Source of the DNA: Actinomyces sp. ZJ308 | Lineage (GTDB): Bacteria > Actinomycetota > Actinomycetes > Actinomycetales > Actinomycetaceae | Length of the DNA: 64,000 bases | NCBI RefSeq assembly: GCF_011752065.1 | Contig: NZ_JAAIJY010000002.1 | Coordinates: forward strand, 1-64,000 | Direction of reading: 5' to 3' | Part shown: piece after piece, positions 24,712 through 33,076 of the stretch | How the letters are laid out: the number at the start of each line of letters is the position of its first letter | How positions within the stretch are numbered: position 1 is the first letter of the stretch | The notes under the pieces: generated by a model | What the model was told of the DNA's origin: nothing | Seen by the model: only the letters and a program-made list of their open reading frames with translations | Database searches by the model: none | Made by a program: the position numbers and the translations under genes

Positions 24712-26108
24712 GTGCAGTAACCGCGGTCTCCGATCGCAGAAGAGTCGACAAGCGCCTGTTCACCATCCGCACTATCGCGACCCTCGGTGGTCTCCTCCTC
24801 GGGTACGACACCGGCGTCATCTCCGGCGCGCTTCCCTTTCTCGCCAAGGGGGCCTCCGAGGGCGGACTCGGGCTCAGCGCCTTCCAGCAGTCGATCGTCA
24901 CCTCCAGCCTCACCCTGGGGGCGGCCTTCGGCGCCGTGATCGGCGGGCGTCTGTCCGACCGCTACGGGCGTAGGAAGAACATCATGACCGTGGCCGTCAT
25001 CTTCCTCCTGGCCGCCCTGGGCTGCGCCCTGTCCCCGAACTATGCGGTGCTCGTGTGCTTCCGCTTTCTGCTCGGGCTGGCGGTCGGAGGCGCCAGCGCC
25101 ACGGTCCCCGTGTACCTGTCCGAGATGGCGCCCGTCGCCATCCGAGGAACGATGGTGGCTCGCAACGAGCTCATGATCGTCACCGGCCAGCTGCTCGCAT
25201 ACTCCTTCAACGCCTTCATCGCGATCATGTGGCCCCACGCCCACGTGTGGCGCTGGATGCTCGTCATCTGCTCGGTGCCGGCGATCGCGCTGTGGATCGG
25301 CATCCACCTGCTGCCCGAGTCCCCCCGCTGGCTCGCCAACAAGCGGCGTACCCAGGAGATGTGGGCCGTCCTCAACGAGGTCCGCATGCCCGATGAGGTG
25401 GAGGCCGAGGGCGAGGACATCGCTCGACGGGTCGAGGAGGAGGCCAGGATCGGCTCCGGGGCGTGGAGCGACTTCCGGGTTCCGTGGATCCGCAGGATCA
25501 CCCTCATCGGCATCGGGCTGGCCGCCCTGTCCCAGCTGACGGGGGTCAACGGCATCATGTACTACGCCCCGACGATCCTGGAGACCACCGGACTGGGCAC
25601 TCAGGCCGCCCTCGTGGCGACCATCGCCAACGGGGTCGTCTCCGTCGTCGCCGTCGCCATCGGTATCGGCTTCCTCAAGCGGCTGCCGCGCAAACGCATG
25701 ATGATCATCGGTCAGACCGGCGTCGTCGTCTCCCTGGTGATGCTCGGGTTCATGTTCCTCCTGCCCGCCTCGGTGACCCGGAGCTACCTGGTCCTGCTGT
25801 TCATGCTGACGTTCCTGTTCTCCATGCAGTGCTTCATCGGCCCGACCTTCTGGCTCATGCTCGCCGAGATGTTCCCGATGCGGGTGCGCGGCCTGGCCAA
25901 CGGGGTGGCCGTGTTCTGCAACTGGATGGGCAACGTCATCGTGGCCTTCGCCTTCCCCAACCTCATCGCGGCGGTCCAGGGCAACACCTTCTTCGTCTTC
26001 GCCGTCATCAACGCGCTCACGCTCGCCTTCTACGCCAGGTTCCTGCCCGAGACCTTCGGTCACACCCTGGAGTCCCTCGAGCGTCACTTCGAGGAGAGGT
26101 ACTCCTGA
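24708..26108 (+). CDS. Sugar porter, major facilitator superfamily (GLUT/XylE/IolT type)
   Basis: A 466-residue, 12-TM transporter. Diagnostic motifs in order: LGGLLLGYDTGVISGALPF in TM1, GGRLSDRYGRRK after TM2, RFLLGLAVGGASATVPVYLSE around TM4, PESPRWL in the central loop, QLTGVNGIMYYAPTILE in TM7 (the sugar-binding Q-x-x-x-x-N), and PETFGHTLESLE at the end. These place it in the sugar porter family with IolT, XylE and GalP; sugar specificity (inositol, pentose or other) cannot be read from sequence. Translationally coupled to the isomerase (ATG overlaps its TGA). Probably repressed by the divergent LacI protein. Confidence 0.9.
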   Translation: MSAVTAVSDRRRVDKRLFTIRTIATLGGLLLGYDTGVISGALPFLAKGASEGGLGLSAFQQSIVTSSLTLGAAFGAVIGGRLSDRYGRRKNIMTVAVIFLLAALGCALSPNYAVLVCFRFLLGLAVGGASATVPVYLSEMAPVAIRGTMVARNELMIVTGQLLAYSFNAFIAIMWPHAHVWRWMLVICSVPAIALWIGIHLLPESPRWLANKRRTQEMWAVLNEVRMPDEVEAEGEDIARRVEEEARIGSGAWSDFRVPWIRRITLIGIGLAALSQLTGVNGIMYYAPTILETTGLGTQAALVATIANGVVSVVAVAIGIGFLKRLPRKRMMIIGQTGVVVSLVMLGFMFLLPASVTRSYLVLLFMLTFLFSMQCFIGPTFWLMLAEMFPMRVRGLANGVAVFCNWMGNVIVAFAFPNLIAAVQGNTFFVFAVINALTLAFYARFLPETFGHTLESLERHFEERYS

Positions 26109-26156
26109 GCTCGTCGTCGGGCGCCTGAGGGGGCCCGGCACCCGCCCTTGCACCAT

Positions 26157-26190
26157 GACAAAACCCCGGGATCGTGCGGATCCCGGGGTT
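26157..26190 (-). terminator. Rho-independent terminator of the tRNA-Ser gene
   Basis: On the minus strand a 12-bp perfect stem (AACCCCGGGATC / GATCCCGGGGTT, 5-nt loop, 26162-26190) is followed by TTTTG. It starts 2 nt after the encoded CCA of tRNA-Ser. The same hairpin also faces the end of the plus-strand transporter gene. Confidence 0.85.
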
Positions 26191-26192
26191 GG

Positions 26193-26280
26193 TGGCGGAG
26201 GATGGGGGATTCGAACCCCCGAGGGCTTGCACCCAACACGCTTTCCAAGCGTGCGCCATAGGCCACTAGGCGAATCCTCC
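26193..26280 (-). tRNA. tRNA-Ser (anticodon GGA)
   Basis: On the minus strand the gene starts GGAGGATTCGCC and ends with a discriminator G and an encoded CCA. The acceptor stem GGAGGAT pairs with ATCCTCC. The anticodon stem CACGC/GCGTG closes the loop TTGGAAA with anticodon GGA. The variable arm (TTGGGTGCAAGCCCTC) is long, as expected of a class II serine tRNA, and the T arm is GGGGGTTCGAATCCCCC. All parts fit tRNA-Ser reading UCC/UCU. The nearby plus-strand sugar transporter converges on it. Confidence 0.97.
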
Positions 26281-26408
26281 AGGTGCTCCATGCGGCGACA
26301 ACCGCGTGCAACGAGAAAGGAATATATCGGACCGCCCATCTCCGGGGCCAGTCCGGGGCGGTGGGATCTGTCACGCGAGGCCGGATCCGCTGGCCCGATC
26401 TGCTTGCC

Positions 26409-26483
26409 CTGACCGAGAGCGGCCCTGACCGGGAGCGGCCCTGACCGGGAGCGGCCCTGACCGGGAGCGGCCCGGACCGGGAG
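26409..26483. repeat. 16-bp tandem repeat, 4.7 copies
   Basis: CTGACCGGGAGCGGCC is repeated head to tail: the first unit has A for G (CTGACCGAGAGCGGCC), then come three identical units, then a partial unit starting CGGACCGGGAG. It lies upstream of the tRNA-Ser gene and is probably a variable-number array. Confidence 0.9.
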
Positions 26484-26500
26484 ACGTGGCCACCGGTTCC

Positions 26501-26575
26501 CGCGCGGACGCACCTTGGGCCTCCAAGACTTGATGCCAAGGGGGCAGTCCCGGGGCTCTATGGTGCGTCCGCGCG
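26501..26575. repeat. R7: long intergenic palindrome
   Basis: CGCGCGGACGCACC (26501-26514) and GGTGCGTCCGCGCG (26562-26575) form a perfect 14-bp stem around a 47-nt loop, inside which CTTGG and CCAAG can form a second, nested stem. It is located between tRNA-Ser and the SRP RNA. Only one copy was seen in the window. Confidence 0.75.
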
Positions 26576-26632
26576 ATCAGAGGCGAGTGAAGCCGGTTCG
26601 CAACCGGGGCCCCGATCGGGTAGTCTCTCGCT

Positions 26633-26720
26633 CGGCCCCTCGTGCGGCGTCATCCAGCGAATCCCCCAGGACCGGAAGGTAGCAAGGGTAAGCGGGCTCT
26701 GGCGGGTGCACGAGGGGTCC
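26633..26720 (+). ncRNA. ffs: Signal recognition particle RNA (4.5S type)
   Basis: The RNA folds as one long hairpin closed by CCCCTCGTGC (26636-26645) and GCACGAGGGG (26708-26717). The apical region contains CCAGGACCGGAAGGTAGCA followed by AGGGTAAGCGGG, the near-invariant Ffh-binding domain with the GGAA-type tetraloop and the symmetric internal loop. It is the short bacterial form without an Alu domain. It lies about 600 bp before dnaX on the same strand, its common neighbour in actinobacteria. The exact ends are estimated from the closing stem. Confidence 0.93.
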
Positions 26721-26804
26721 TCACGTTCCTGGGTGCCGAGGGATCGGGCCGGGAGCGCGGAAGAGTCCGGAAAGACCCGGAGCGCGCATCGAGGAGCTAT
26801 CGGC

Positions 26805-26904
26805 GACTGCGCTTCCCGTCGGGGACGTACCTTTCTCGCAGACGACTGGGGGCGGACCTCAGTAACCTGCGGGAAAGCGCAGTCCTCGCCTCAAAGGTAC
26901 GTCC
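26805..26904 (+). repeat. R4: interleaved inverted-repeat element A-B-A'-B'
   Basis: Blocks: A GACTGCGCTTCCCG (26805-26818), B GGACGTACCTTT (26823-26834), A' CGGGAAAGCGCAGTC (26870-26884), B' AAAGGTACGTCC (26893-26904). B/B' is a perfect 12-bp complement; A/A' pairs over 14 bp with one bulged base. The two stems cross. The A-to-A' distance (65 nt) equals that of R3, although the sequences are unrelated. It lies between ffs and dnaX. Confidence 0.75.
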
Positions 26905-27039
26905 TCGCTCGGCCCATGCCCCGCCGCCTCGGGCTCAGCACGACGTCGGTGCGGCCCGCTGAGCCCACCCGCCTGTACTGTGCGAGGCCCGGGTGGGATG
27001 GCACGTGAGGGCTCCTCGTGGCGGCAGGCCCACTCGCCC

Positions 27040-27154
27040 GCACTGCACGACGTCTGGGGGCCACTGGAGGAAGGTTGGCGGTACTCCACGACGGTTGACG
27101 TATCGTGCAGTGCGGCTAACCCCCGGCCAGGGGCACCCGAGGTTCGTGGAGTAC
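27040..27154 (+). repeat. R3b: second copy of the interleaved element
   Basis: Blocks: A GCACTGCACG (27040-27049), B GTACTCCACG (27081-27090), A' CGTGCAGTGC (27104-27113), B' CGTGGAGTAC (27145-27154). The four blocks and their spacing match R3a (10406-10520) to within 1 nt, while the sequences between them have diverged. It lies upstream of dnaX. Confidence 0.75.
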
Positions 27155-27310
27155 GCCCTGGATCATGCCTCGGCGCCGATCCTCGTTTCCCCGTTGTTCC
27201 GCCGTTCCTCCCGCCGACGCCGGTCGAGCCCTCCGACGTGAGTCGCTCGGTGCGCACCTGACGTGCCCGGCGCCTCGCACGGGGTCGGCCCGGCCGATTA
27301 GGCTCGGCCC

Positions 27311-30300
27311 GTGACCACCGCTCTGTACCGCCGCTACCGTCCCGACGCCTTCCAGGAGGTCATCGGGCAGGACCATGTCACCGCTCCGCTCATGGCGGCG
27401 CTGCGGGCCGACCGGGTCACCCACGCCTACCTCTTCTCCGGCCCGCGCGGCTGCGGCAAGACGACGTCGGCGCGCATCCTGGCCCGCTGCCTCAACTGCG
27501 CCCAGGCCCCCACCGACACCCCCTGCGGCACCTGCCCCTCCTGCCGGGACCTGGCCACCGGCGGCCCCGGCAGCCTCGACGTCGTCGAGATCGACGCCGC
27601 CAGCCACAACGGCGTTGACGACGCCCGCGACCTGCGCGAGCGCGCCGCCTTCGCCCCGGCCCGCGACCGCTACAAGATCTTCATCCTCGACGAGGCCCAC
27701 ATGGTCACCGCCCAGGGCTTCAACGCGCTGCTCAAGCTCGTCGAGGAGCCGCCCGCGCACGTGAAGTTCATCTTCGCCACCACCGAGCCCGAGAAGGTCA
27801 TCGGCACGATCCGCTCGCGCACCCACCACTACCCCTTCCGCCTCGTCCCGCCGGACGTCCTCGAGGGCTACCTGGGCCAGCTGTGCCGGGCCGAGGGCGT
27901 CGAGATCGGCCCCGGCGTCTTCCCCCTCGTGGTGCGCGCCGGCGGCGGCTCCGTGCGCGACACCCTGTCCGTCATGGATCAGCTCATCGGCGGTGCGCAC
28001 GACGGCGGCGTCGACTATCAGCGGGCCGTCGCCCTGCTCGGCTACACCGACACCACCATGCTCGACCAGTGCGTCGACGCGATCGCGGCGGCCGACGGCG
28101 CCGGCGTCTTCCGGGTGGTCGACCGGGTCGTCTCCTCCGGGCACGACCCCAGGCGCTTCGTCGAGGACCTGCTCGCCCGCCTGCGCGATCTCCTCGTCAT
28201 CGCCCTGGCCGGCTCCGAGGCCGGAGCGGCGCTCGGCTCCATGCCTCTCGACGAGCTCGAGCGCATGGACCTCCAGGCCCGCACCATGGGGGCCGCGGCC
28301 CTCTCGCGGGCCGCCGACACCACCGCCCAGGCCCTCACGGCGATGGTCGGCGCCACCTCCCCCCGCCTCCAGCTCGAGCTGCTCGTGGCCCGCCTGCTCA
28401 TCCCGGCCGGTCACGCCCAGGCCGGTGGCGCCGCGGGCCCGGGAGGAGCGCCCGGGCAGGCCGGGGCCGCAGGGCCGACGTCGTCGCTCGCTCCCGGGGC
28501 GGGCGCTGCCAACGCCTCTGGCGGTATACCCGCCGGATCCGGGCGCGAGATGGCCGCCCAGATCGCCCGACAGGCCTCCGCGGACGCCGCCGGACGGCGC
28601 GGGAGCCAGTGGCCCGAGAACACCGGGGGAGCGGGGAATGACGGGAGCGCAGCCCCCGCCGCGGCGCCCGGGGCGCCCCCGGCCCCTCAGACCCCTCAGG
28701 CCGACGACGGCTGGGGACAGGCCTCGAACGCGGACGGCTGGAACGAGCCGGGTGGTGCCCCGACAGGGGCGGCGCCACGGGCGTCGGCGTCGGCCCCGAA
28801 CGCGCCCTCGGCGCCCGCCGCGGGAGCGACGTCGGCTGCGCAGGCTCCGCAGGCCGGATCCGCCGTCAGCTGGGACGGCCCCAACGACGGCGCCCCGTCC
28901 CACGGGCCGGCAGCCTCCGCCGCGTCCTCGTCCCCCGCCCCGTCAGGGCTCTCGGCGCCGTCCGCCGCGGCCGCGCCGCCCCAACAGCCGGTCGAGCAGC
29001 CCTCATACGCAGCCGGACAGGCCGGCGCCCCGGCGGCCCCGAGCGCGCCGGCGGCCCCCACGACCCAGGGGCGTGGTGCCGCCGGCGGTCCTGGCGGGGC
29101 CGAGGCGGCCGACGCGGAGATGATCCGCACCCGCTGGGAGGAGGTCCTCGAGGCCGCCAAGCGCTCGCGGCGCGCGACCTGGGCGCTGGTCGGCCCCAAC
29201 TCCCGGCCGGGCACCGTCTCCGGGGGCGTCTTCACCCTGCTGTTCGCCGCGCCCGGTCTCGTGGGCGCCTTCGAGAACGGCGGACACGGTCCCATCTTCT
29301 CCGCAGCCCTCCACCAGGCCCTCGGCCTGCGCCTTGAGGTGCACGCCATCGTCGCCGGTGACGGTCCCGACGGGTCAGGTGGCTCGGGAGGTCCGGGAGG
29401 CTCCGGCGGCTCGCACGGTCCGGGTGGCCCGGGCGGCTTCGGCGGTGGAGCCGCCGGAGTCGGTGACGCGGGCAGTGGAGGCCACAGCCTTGGCCGTCCT
29501 GACGGTGCTGGTCATGCCGGTCATGGTGGAGCTCCGGGGGCTCACGACGCCGGTGCCCCGAGTGCAGGCCCAAGCGGTCCGGCTCCCCTGGCGAGCGCCG
29601 TCGACTCGGCCGTTCACGGTGGACAGGCGAGCGACGGCGATGTCGGCTCCAGGCTCCAGGGCTCCGCGCAGGTCGTCGCCGACCCGGTTGTCGGTGGTCG
29701 TGCCGGTGGCGTCGATCAAGGCGGCGGTGCACCGCAGGACTCCTCCGGGGCTGGTGCGTCCTCCGCCCCGTCTGCCGCCGTCCCCCGGGCGGGCGCCGCC
29801 GGTGTCGACAGGGCCTACGACGACTCGGCGGTGACCGATCCGACCTTCAGCGCAGCAGAAGGGGCCGGTGAGTCTGACGCTCGCGATCGTGCCGATGCGG
29901 CCGCTGCCGGACCGGCCCGGTCGGCCGGCATCGATCCCGCCGACCGTGCTCATGCGCGCCGGTCCGTCTCCACCACCTGGGACGACGGCTCGCCGATCGT
30001 CGAGCCCCCGCCCGACGACGACTGGGGCTCCGACCCCTACGCCGATGCCCCGGGGTACCCGGGATATGACGCCGCCGAGCCCTCCGGCCCGGCTGAGCGG
30101 ATCGGACCCACCGGGGACCCTGCCGCTGCGGGGGCCGCCGCGCAGGCCACCGCGGCCTCGCCCGAGCCGCGCGCGCTGCAGCCCGCCCCCGCGCCCTCCG
30201 AGTTCCAGGCCGTTTCCCCGGCCTCCCCCGCCGCCCCGGCCTTCTCCGCATCCTCCGCACCCCCGGCGGCTCCGGTTGCTTCTGCACCCGCCCCCCACGC

Positions 30301-31237
30301 GGTCCCGACGTCGTCGGCCCCCGCGGTGCCCACAGACCCCGACGACGGGTGGGGACCCGTCGCGGTCCCCGGAGGCGGCTCGGCTCCGGCGCCCGCATCG
30401 GCGCCCGCCCCCGACAGCACTGGCAGCACCGACACGGACGACGGCTGGGGACCGGTCGCCGTCCCCGGAGGCGGAACCGTGCAGGCCCGGTCCGCACCGG
30501 GCTCAGCGCCGTCATCCCCGCCGGGCGGATCACCCTCCTCGGGCGCGTCGGCGGCCCCGGCGCCCGAGGTGTCCCTCCCGCACGCCTCGGCCCCCGCTCC
30601 CGCCGGTCCCCGGGGCGGCTCCCGGCCCAGTGCCTCCAGCCCCCAGCCCTCATCCGCGCCGGTCCCGACTCCGGCTCCCGCCTCACCATCACCCGCACAG
30701 TCACCCGCGCAGTCCCGCTCCGCCCCCGCCGCGCAGGCGCCCGACGAGGCGCCTCTGGCCACCGTCCACCGTCTGCGCGCCCTGCCGGAGATTCCCGGCG
30801 GGGCCGCATCGTCCCCGGCCGCTCCCCAGTCCTACCAGCAGGCTCAGTCCCCGCAGGCGCCGGCCGCCGGCAGCGCGTCCGGTGCGCCCGACGTCACCGC
30901 CGGATCGCCCGGCCTGGCCCCCGTCACCTGGGAGGGGACGCCGTCGAGCCCCTTCAGCCCCGGCCCGGCGCCCGAGGAACCCAGCGCCCCGAGCGCCCCG
31001 CCCGAGGACGACGCCACCTGGGCGCCGTCGGGCATCGCGGGCTCGCGCCTGGCCGCCGCCATGGCCGCCGCCCGCGCCGCCGCGCAGGACGCCGGCGCCG
31101 ACTCCCTGGCCGACGACACCCCCAGCGAGGACGACCCCGACGCCGAGGACGCCGGCGTTGTCGGGCTGGAGGTCGTCAAGCGCATCCTGGGCGCCCAGGT
31201 CATCGAGGAGGTCACCGTGACCCAGGAGGGACGCTGA
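27311..31237 (+). CDS. dnaX: DNA polymerase III subunits gamma/tau
   Basis: A 1308-residue clamp-loader ATPase. Walker [10 protein letters not shown] at about 44-52, the zinc-binding Cys cluster CLNC ... CGTCPSC (about 60-78), Walker B with [22 protein letters not shown], the sensor-1 region [11 protein letters not shown] and [12 protein letters not shown] are all present, so the AAA+ domain I-III core (about 1-370) is intact. A tau-specific patch follows around residue 605 ([17 protein letters not shown]). The remaining more than 700 residues are Ala/Pro/Ser/Gly-rich low complexity, with the motif [13 protein letters not shown] twice. Total length far exceeds the usual 600-900. The stop is 1 nt before recR, so the two are one operon. 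Start GTG 27311. Confidence 0.95.
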   Translation: MTTALYRRYRPDAFQEVIGQDHVTAPLMAALRADRVTHAYLFSGPRGCGKTTSARILARCLNCAQAPTDTPCGTCPSCRDLATGGPGSLDVVEIDAASHNGVDDARDLRERAAFAPARDRYKIFILDEAHMVTAQGFNALLKLVEEPPAHVKFIFATTEPEKVIGTIRSRTHHYPFRLVPPDVLEGYLGQLCRAEGVEIGPGVFPLVVRAGGGSVRDTLSVMDQLIGGAHDGGVDYQRAVALLGYTDTTMLDQCVDAIAAADGAGVFRVVDRVVSSGHDPRRFVEDLLARLRDLLVIALAGSEAGAALGSMPLDELERMDLQARTMGAAALSRAADTTAQALTAMVGATSPRLQLELLVARLLIPAGHAQAGGAAGPGGAPGQAGAAGPTSSLAPGAGAANASGGIPAGSGREMAAQIARQASADAAGRRGSQWPENTGGAGNDGSAAPAAAPGAPPAPQTPQADDGWGQASNADGWNEPGGAPTGAAPRASASAPNAPSAPAAGATSAAQAPQAGSAVSWDGPNDGAPSHGPAASAASSSPAPSGLSAPSAAAAPPQQPVEQPSYAAGQAGAPAAPSAPAAPTTQGRGAAGGPGGAEAADAEMIRTRWEEVLEAAKRSRRATWALVGPNSRPGTVSGGVFTLLFAAPGLVGAFENGGHGPIFSAALHQALGLRLEVHAIVAGDGPDGSGGSGGPGGSGGSHGPGGPGGFGGGAAGVGDAGSGGHSLGRPDGAGHAGHGGAPGAHDAGAPSAGPSGPAPLASAVDSAVHGGQASDGDVGSRLQGSAQVVADPVVGGRAGGVDQGGGAPQDSSGAGASSAPSAAVPRAGAAGVDRAYDDSAVTDPTFSAAEGAGESDARDRADAAAAGPARSAGIDPADRAHARRSVSTTWDDGSPIVEPPPDDDWGSDPYADAPGYPGYDAAEPSGPAERIGPTGDPAAAGAAAQATAASPEPRALQPAPAPSEFQAVSPASPAAPAFSASSAPPAAPVASAPAPHAVPTSSAPAVPTDPDDGWGPVAVPGGGSAPAPASAPAPDSTGSTDTDDGWGPVAVPGGGTVQARSAPGSAPSSPPGGSPSSGASAAPAPEVSLPHASAPAPAGPRGGSRPSASSPQPSSAPVPTPAPASPSPAQSPAQSRSAPAAQAPDEAPLATVHRLRALPEIPGGAASSPAAPQSYQQAQSPQAPAAGSASGAPDVTAGSPGLAPVTWEGTPSSPFSPGPAPEEPSAPSAPPEDDATWAPSGIAGSRLAAAMAAARAAAQDAGADSLADDTPSEDDPDAEDAGVVGLEVVKRILGAQVIEEVTVTQEGR

Positions 31238-31238
31238 C

Positions 31239-31847
31239 ATGCCCGCCGTCTACGAAGGTGCCGTCCAGGACCTCATCGACGAGTTCGGCGAGCTGCCCGG
31301 CATCGGCCCCAAGTCCGCCCAGCGCATGGCCTTCCATGTGCTCGCCGCCGACTCGGCCTCCGTCGAGCGCCTCATCGAGGCCCTGCGCGCCGTCAAGGCC
31401 AAGGTCCGCTTCTGCGAGACCTGCGGCAACATCGCCGAGGCCCCTCAGTGCGCGATCTGCCGCGACCCCCGCCGCGACCAGCGCGTCATCTGCGTCGTCG
31501 AGGAGCCCAAGGACGTCGTCGCCATCGAGCGCACCCGCGAGTACCGGGGGCTCTACCACGTGCTCGGCGGTGCCATCGACCCCATCAACGGCGTCGGCCC
31601 CGACGATCTGCGCGTGCGCGAGCTCTTCGGCCGCCTGGGGTCCGGCGAGGTCGAGGAGGTCATCCTGGCCACCGACCCCGACGTCGTCGGCGAAGCCACC
31701 GCCGCCTACCTCACCCGCATGCTGCGCACCATGGCCGTGCCCGTCTCCCGGCTCGCCTCCGGCCTGCCCGTGGGAGCTGACCTGGAGTACGCCGACGAGG
31801 TCACCCTCGGGCGAGCCTTCGAGGGCCGACGCCGCGTCGAGGACTGA
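31239..31847 (+). CDS. recR: Recombination mediator protein RecR
   Basis: A 202-residue protein of normal length and architecture: helix-hairpin-helix near the N-terminus ([20 protein letters not shown]), C4 zinc finger CETCG-10-residue-CAIC (about 57-73), Toprim domain beginning [16 protein letters not shown] and the C-terminal Walker-B-like region [14 protein letters not shown]. RecR works with RecO (and RecF) to load RecA on gapped DNA. AGGAGGG lies upstream of the ATG and inside dnaX's 3' end, so it is coupled to dnaX, the standard bacterial arrangement. Repeat R1a follows the stop after 21 nt and may end the transcript. Confidence 0.96.
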   Translation: MPAVYEGAVQDLIDEFGELPGIGPKSAQRMAFHVLAADSASVERLIEALRAVKAKVRFCETCGNIAEAPQCAICRDPRRDQRVICVVEEPKDVVAIERTREYRGLYHVLGGAIDPINGVGPDDLRVRELFGRLGSGEVEEVILATDPDVVGEATAAYLTRMLRTMAVPVSRLASGLPVGADLEYADEVTLGRAFEGRRRVED

Positions 31848-31868
31848 GACTCCTCCTGGCCTCCTTGC

Positions 31869-31935
31869 CGAGCCGGGCATTCTTCGCGTAGTCCCACGGT
31901 TCTTCTGTCCGGCTACGCGAGAAATGCCCGGCTCG
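31869..31935 (-). repeat. R1a: 67-bp intergenic palindrome
   Basis: Outer stem CGAGCCGGGCATT / AATGCCCGGCTCG plus inner stem CGCGTAG / CTACGCG, with a central ACGGTTCTTCTGTCC. Relative to copies R1b-R1d it is inverted (its centre matches the reverse complement of R1b's). It follows recR and may serve as a terminator. Confidence 0.85.
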
Positions 31936-32006
31936 ACGAATGTAAGGCGGGGAGGCGGTCGGGGCCTCGTTGACGCGGGAATTAACCGGCAACTTCGGTA
32001 AGACTT

Positions 32007-32022
32007 GTAAAACTAGTTATAC
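32007..32022. promoter_or_regulatory. Operator-like palindrome over a probable -10 box
   Basis: GTAAAACTAGTTATAC is a 16-bp palindrome with one mismatched pair. Its right end overlaps TTATAC (32017-32022), a plausible -10 box with a weak TTCGGT 17 nt upstream. It lies 85 bp before the ABC ATPase gene and suggests control of that operon by a small dimeric repressor such as a TetR, MarR or GntR/YtrA-type protein. Confidence 0.45.
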
Positions 32023-32106
32023 GGTGCGACGATGGAGGGGTGAGGGCGCACAGAACCCTCCCGCTGAGGCGATCCACCTCGACGGACACATCATCCAGGA
32101 GTTCTG

Positions 32107-33015
32107 ATGAACGCCGTCACCTGCAACCACGTCACCCGCCGCTTCAGCGACCTCACCGCTGTCGACGACGTCAGCCTCCAGGTCGCCGACGGCGAGATCT
32201 TCGGCATCATCGGCCCCAACGGCGCTGGTAAGACGACACTGCTCTCCAGCATCGAGGGCCTCGACGAACCCACCTCCGGAGAGATCTCCGTCCTGGGCCT
32301 GCACCCCGTCAAGGATGCCGGCGAGATCGCCCGCCGCACCGGCATCCAGCTCCAGCAGGCCGCGCTCCTGCCCCGACTACGGGTCGGAGAGGCCCTCGAG
32401 CTCTTCTCCTCCTTCTACGACCAGTCCTTGCCCTGGCGTCCGCTGCTGGAGCGCCTCGGCATCGCCTCCAAGGAGAAGACCGACGTCGCCCGGCTCTCCG
32501 GTGGGGAGCGCCAGCGCGTCTTCATCGCCCTGGCCCTCGTCCACGACCCCGAGCTGCTCTTCCTCGACGAGCTGACCACCGCGCTCGACCCCCAGGCGCG
32601 CCTGGCCATGTGGGATGTCGTGCGCGACATCCGCGAGCGCGGCAAGACGGTGGTCCTGACCACCCACTACATGGAGGAGGCCGAGGCCCTGTGTGACCGG
32701 GTCGCCGTCATCGACCACGGACGCGTCATCGCCCTCGACACGATCCCGGCGCTCATCGCGGCCCACGGTGGCCAGGCCACGCTCCGTCTCAGACTCGGTG
32801 CGCCTGCGCCGGCGAGCCTGTCCGACGTCGAGGGCGTCACCTCCGTGACCAACGACGGCGCCGTCACCGTCGTCGGCGGCACGGGCGCTTTCGCTCAGGC
32901 GGTCCTGGCCCACCTGGCGCAGGCCGACGTCGTCGTGCAGGACATGGAGACCCACTCGCCGGGGCTGGAGGAGGTCTTCCTCAACCTCACCGGGCGCGCC
33001 CTCCGGGACTCATGA
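32107..33015 (+). CDS. ABC transporter ATP-binding protein
   Basis: A 302-residue ATPase of the ABC-2/DRA type. Walker A GPNGAGKTT (about 38-46), Q-loop at QLQQAALLP, signature LSGGERQRV, Walker B ELLFLDELTTALDP and the H-loop TTHYMEEAEALCD are all intact. Walker B ends L-D-E-L-T-T-A-L-D, a common variant of L-D-E-P-T-x-G-L-D. The C-terminal 80 residues are the extra domain of this ATPase type. CAGGAG precedes the ATG. It pairs with the membrane protein at 33077, 61 nt downstream, as an exporter; likely cargo is a drug, lipid or peptide, not determinable. Confidence 0.92.
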   Translation: MNAVTCNHVTRRFSDLTAVDDVSLQVADGEIFGIIGPNGAGKTTLLSSIEGLDEPTSGEISVLGLHPVKDAGEIARRTGIQLQQAALLPRLRVGEALELFSSFYDQSLPWRPLLERLGIASKEKTDVARLSGGERQRVFIALALVHDPELLFLDELTTALDPQARLAMWDVVRDIRERGKTVVLTTHYMEEAEALCDRVAVIDHGRVIALDTIPALIAAHGGQATLRLRLGAPAPASLSDVEGVTSVTNDGAVTVVGGTGAFAQAVLAHLAQADVVVQDMETHSPGLEEVFLNLTGRALRDS

Positions 33016-33076
33016 CCGGTCAAGGCTCCGCTGAAACCGACTATCAAGACAACGAGCGCTGAGAAGAGATACGACC

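Noticed and set aside
26409-26483. CRISPR array suggested by the regular repeats
   Set aside because: The 16-bp units are head to tail with no spacers and there are no cas genes in the window.
27116-28903. 595-codon minus-strand frame across the dnaX 5' end
   Set aside because: Overlaps the conserved AAA+ core of dnaX on the opposite strand, has arginine/glycine-rich composition, and covers repeat R3b; no start signal.
30349-32001. 550-codon plus-strand frame overlapping the dnaX tail and recR
   Set aside because: Out of frame with both recognised genes and made of Arg/Pro/Gly low complexity; the correct frames have DnaX and RecR motifs.
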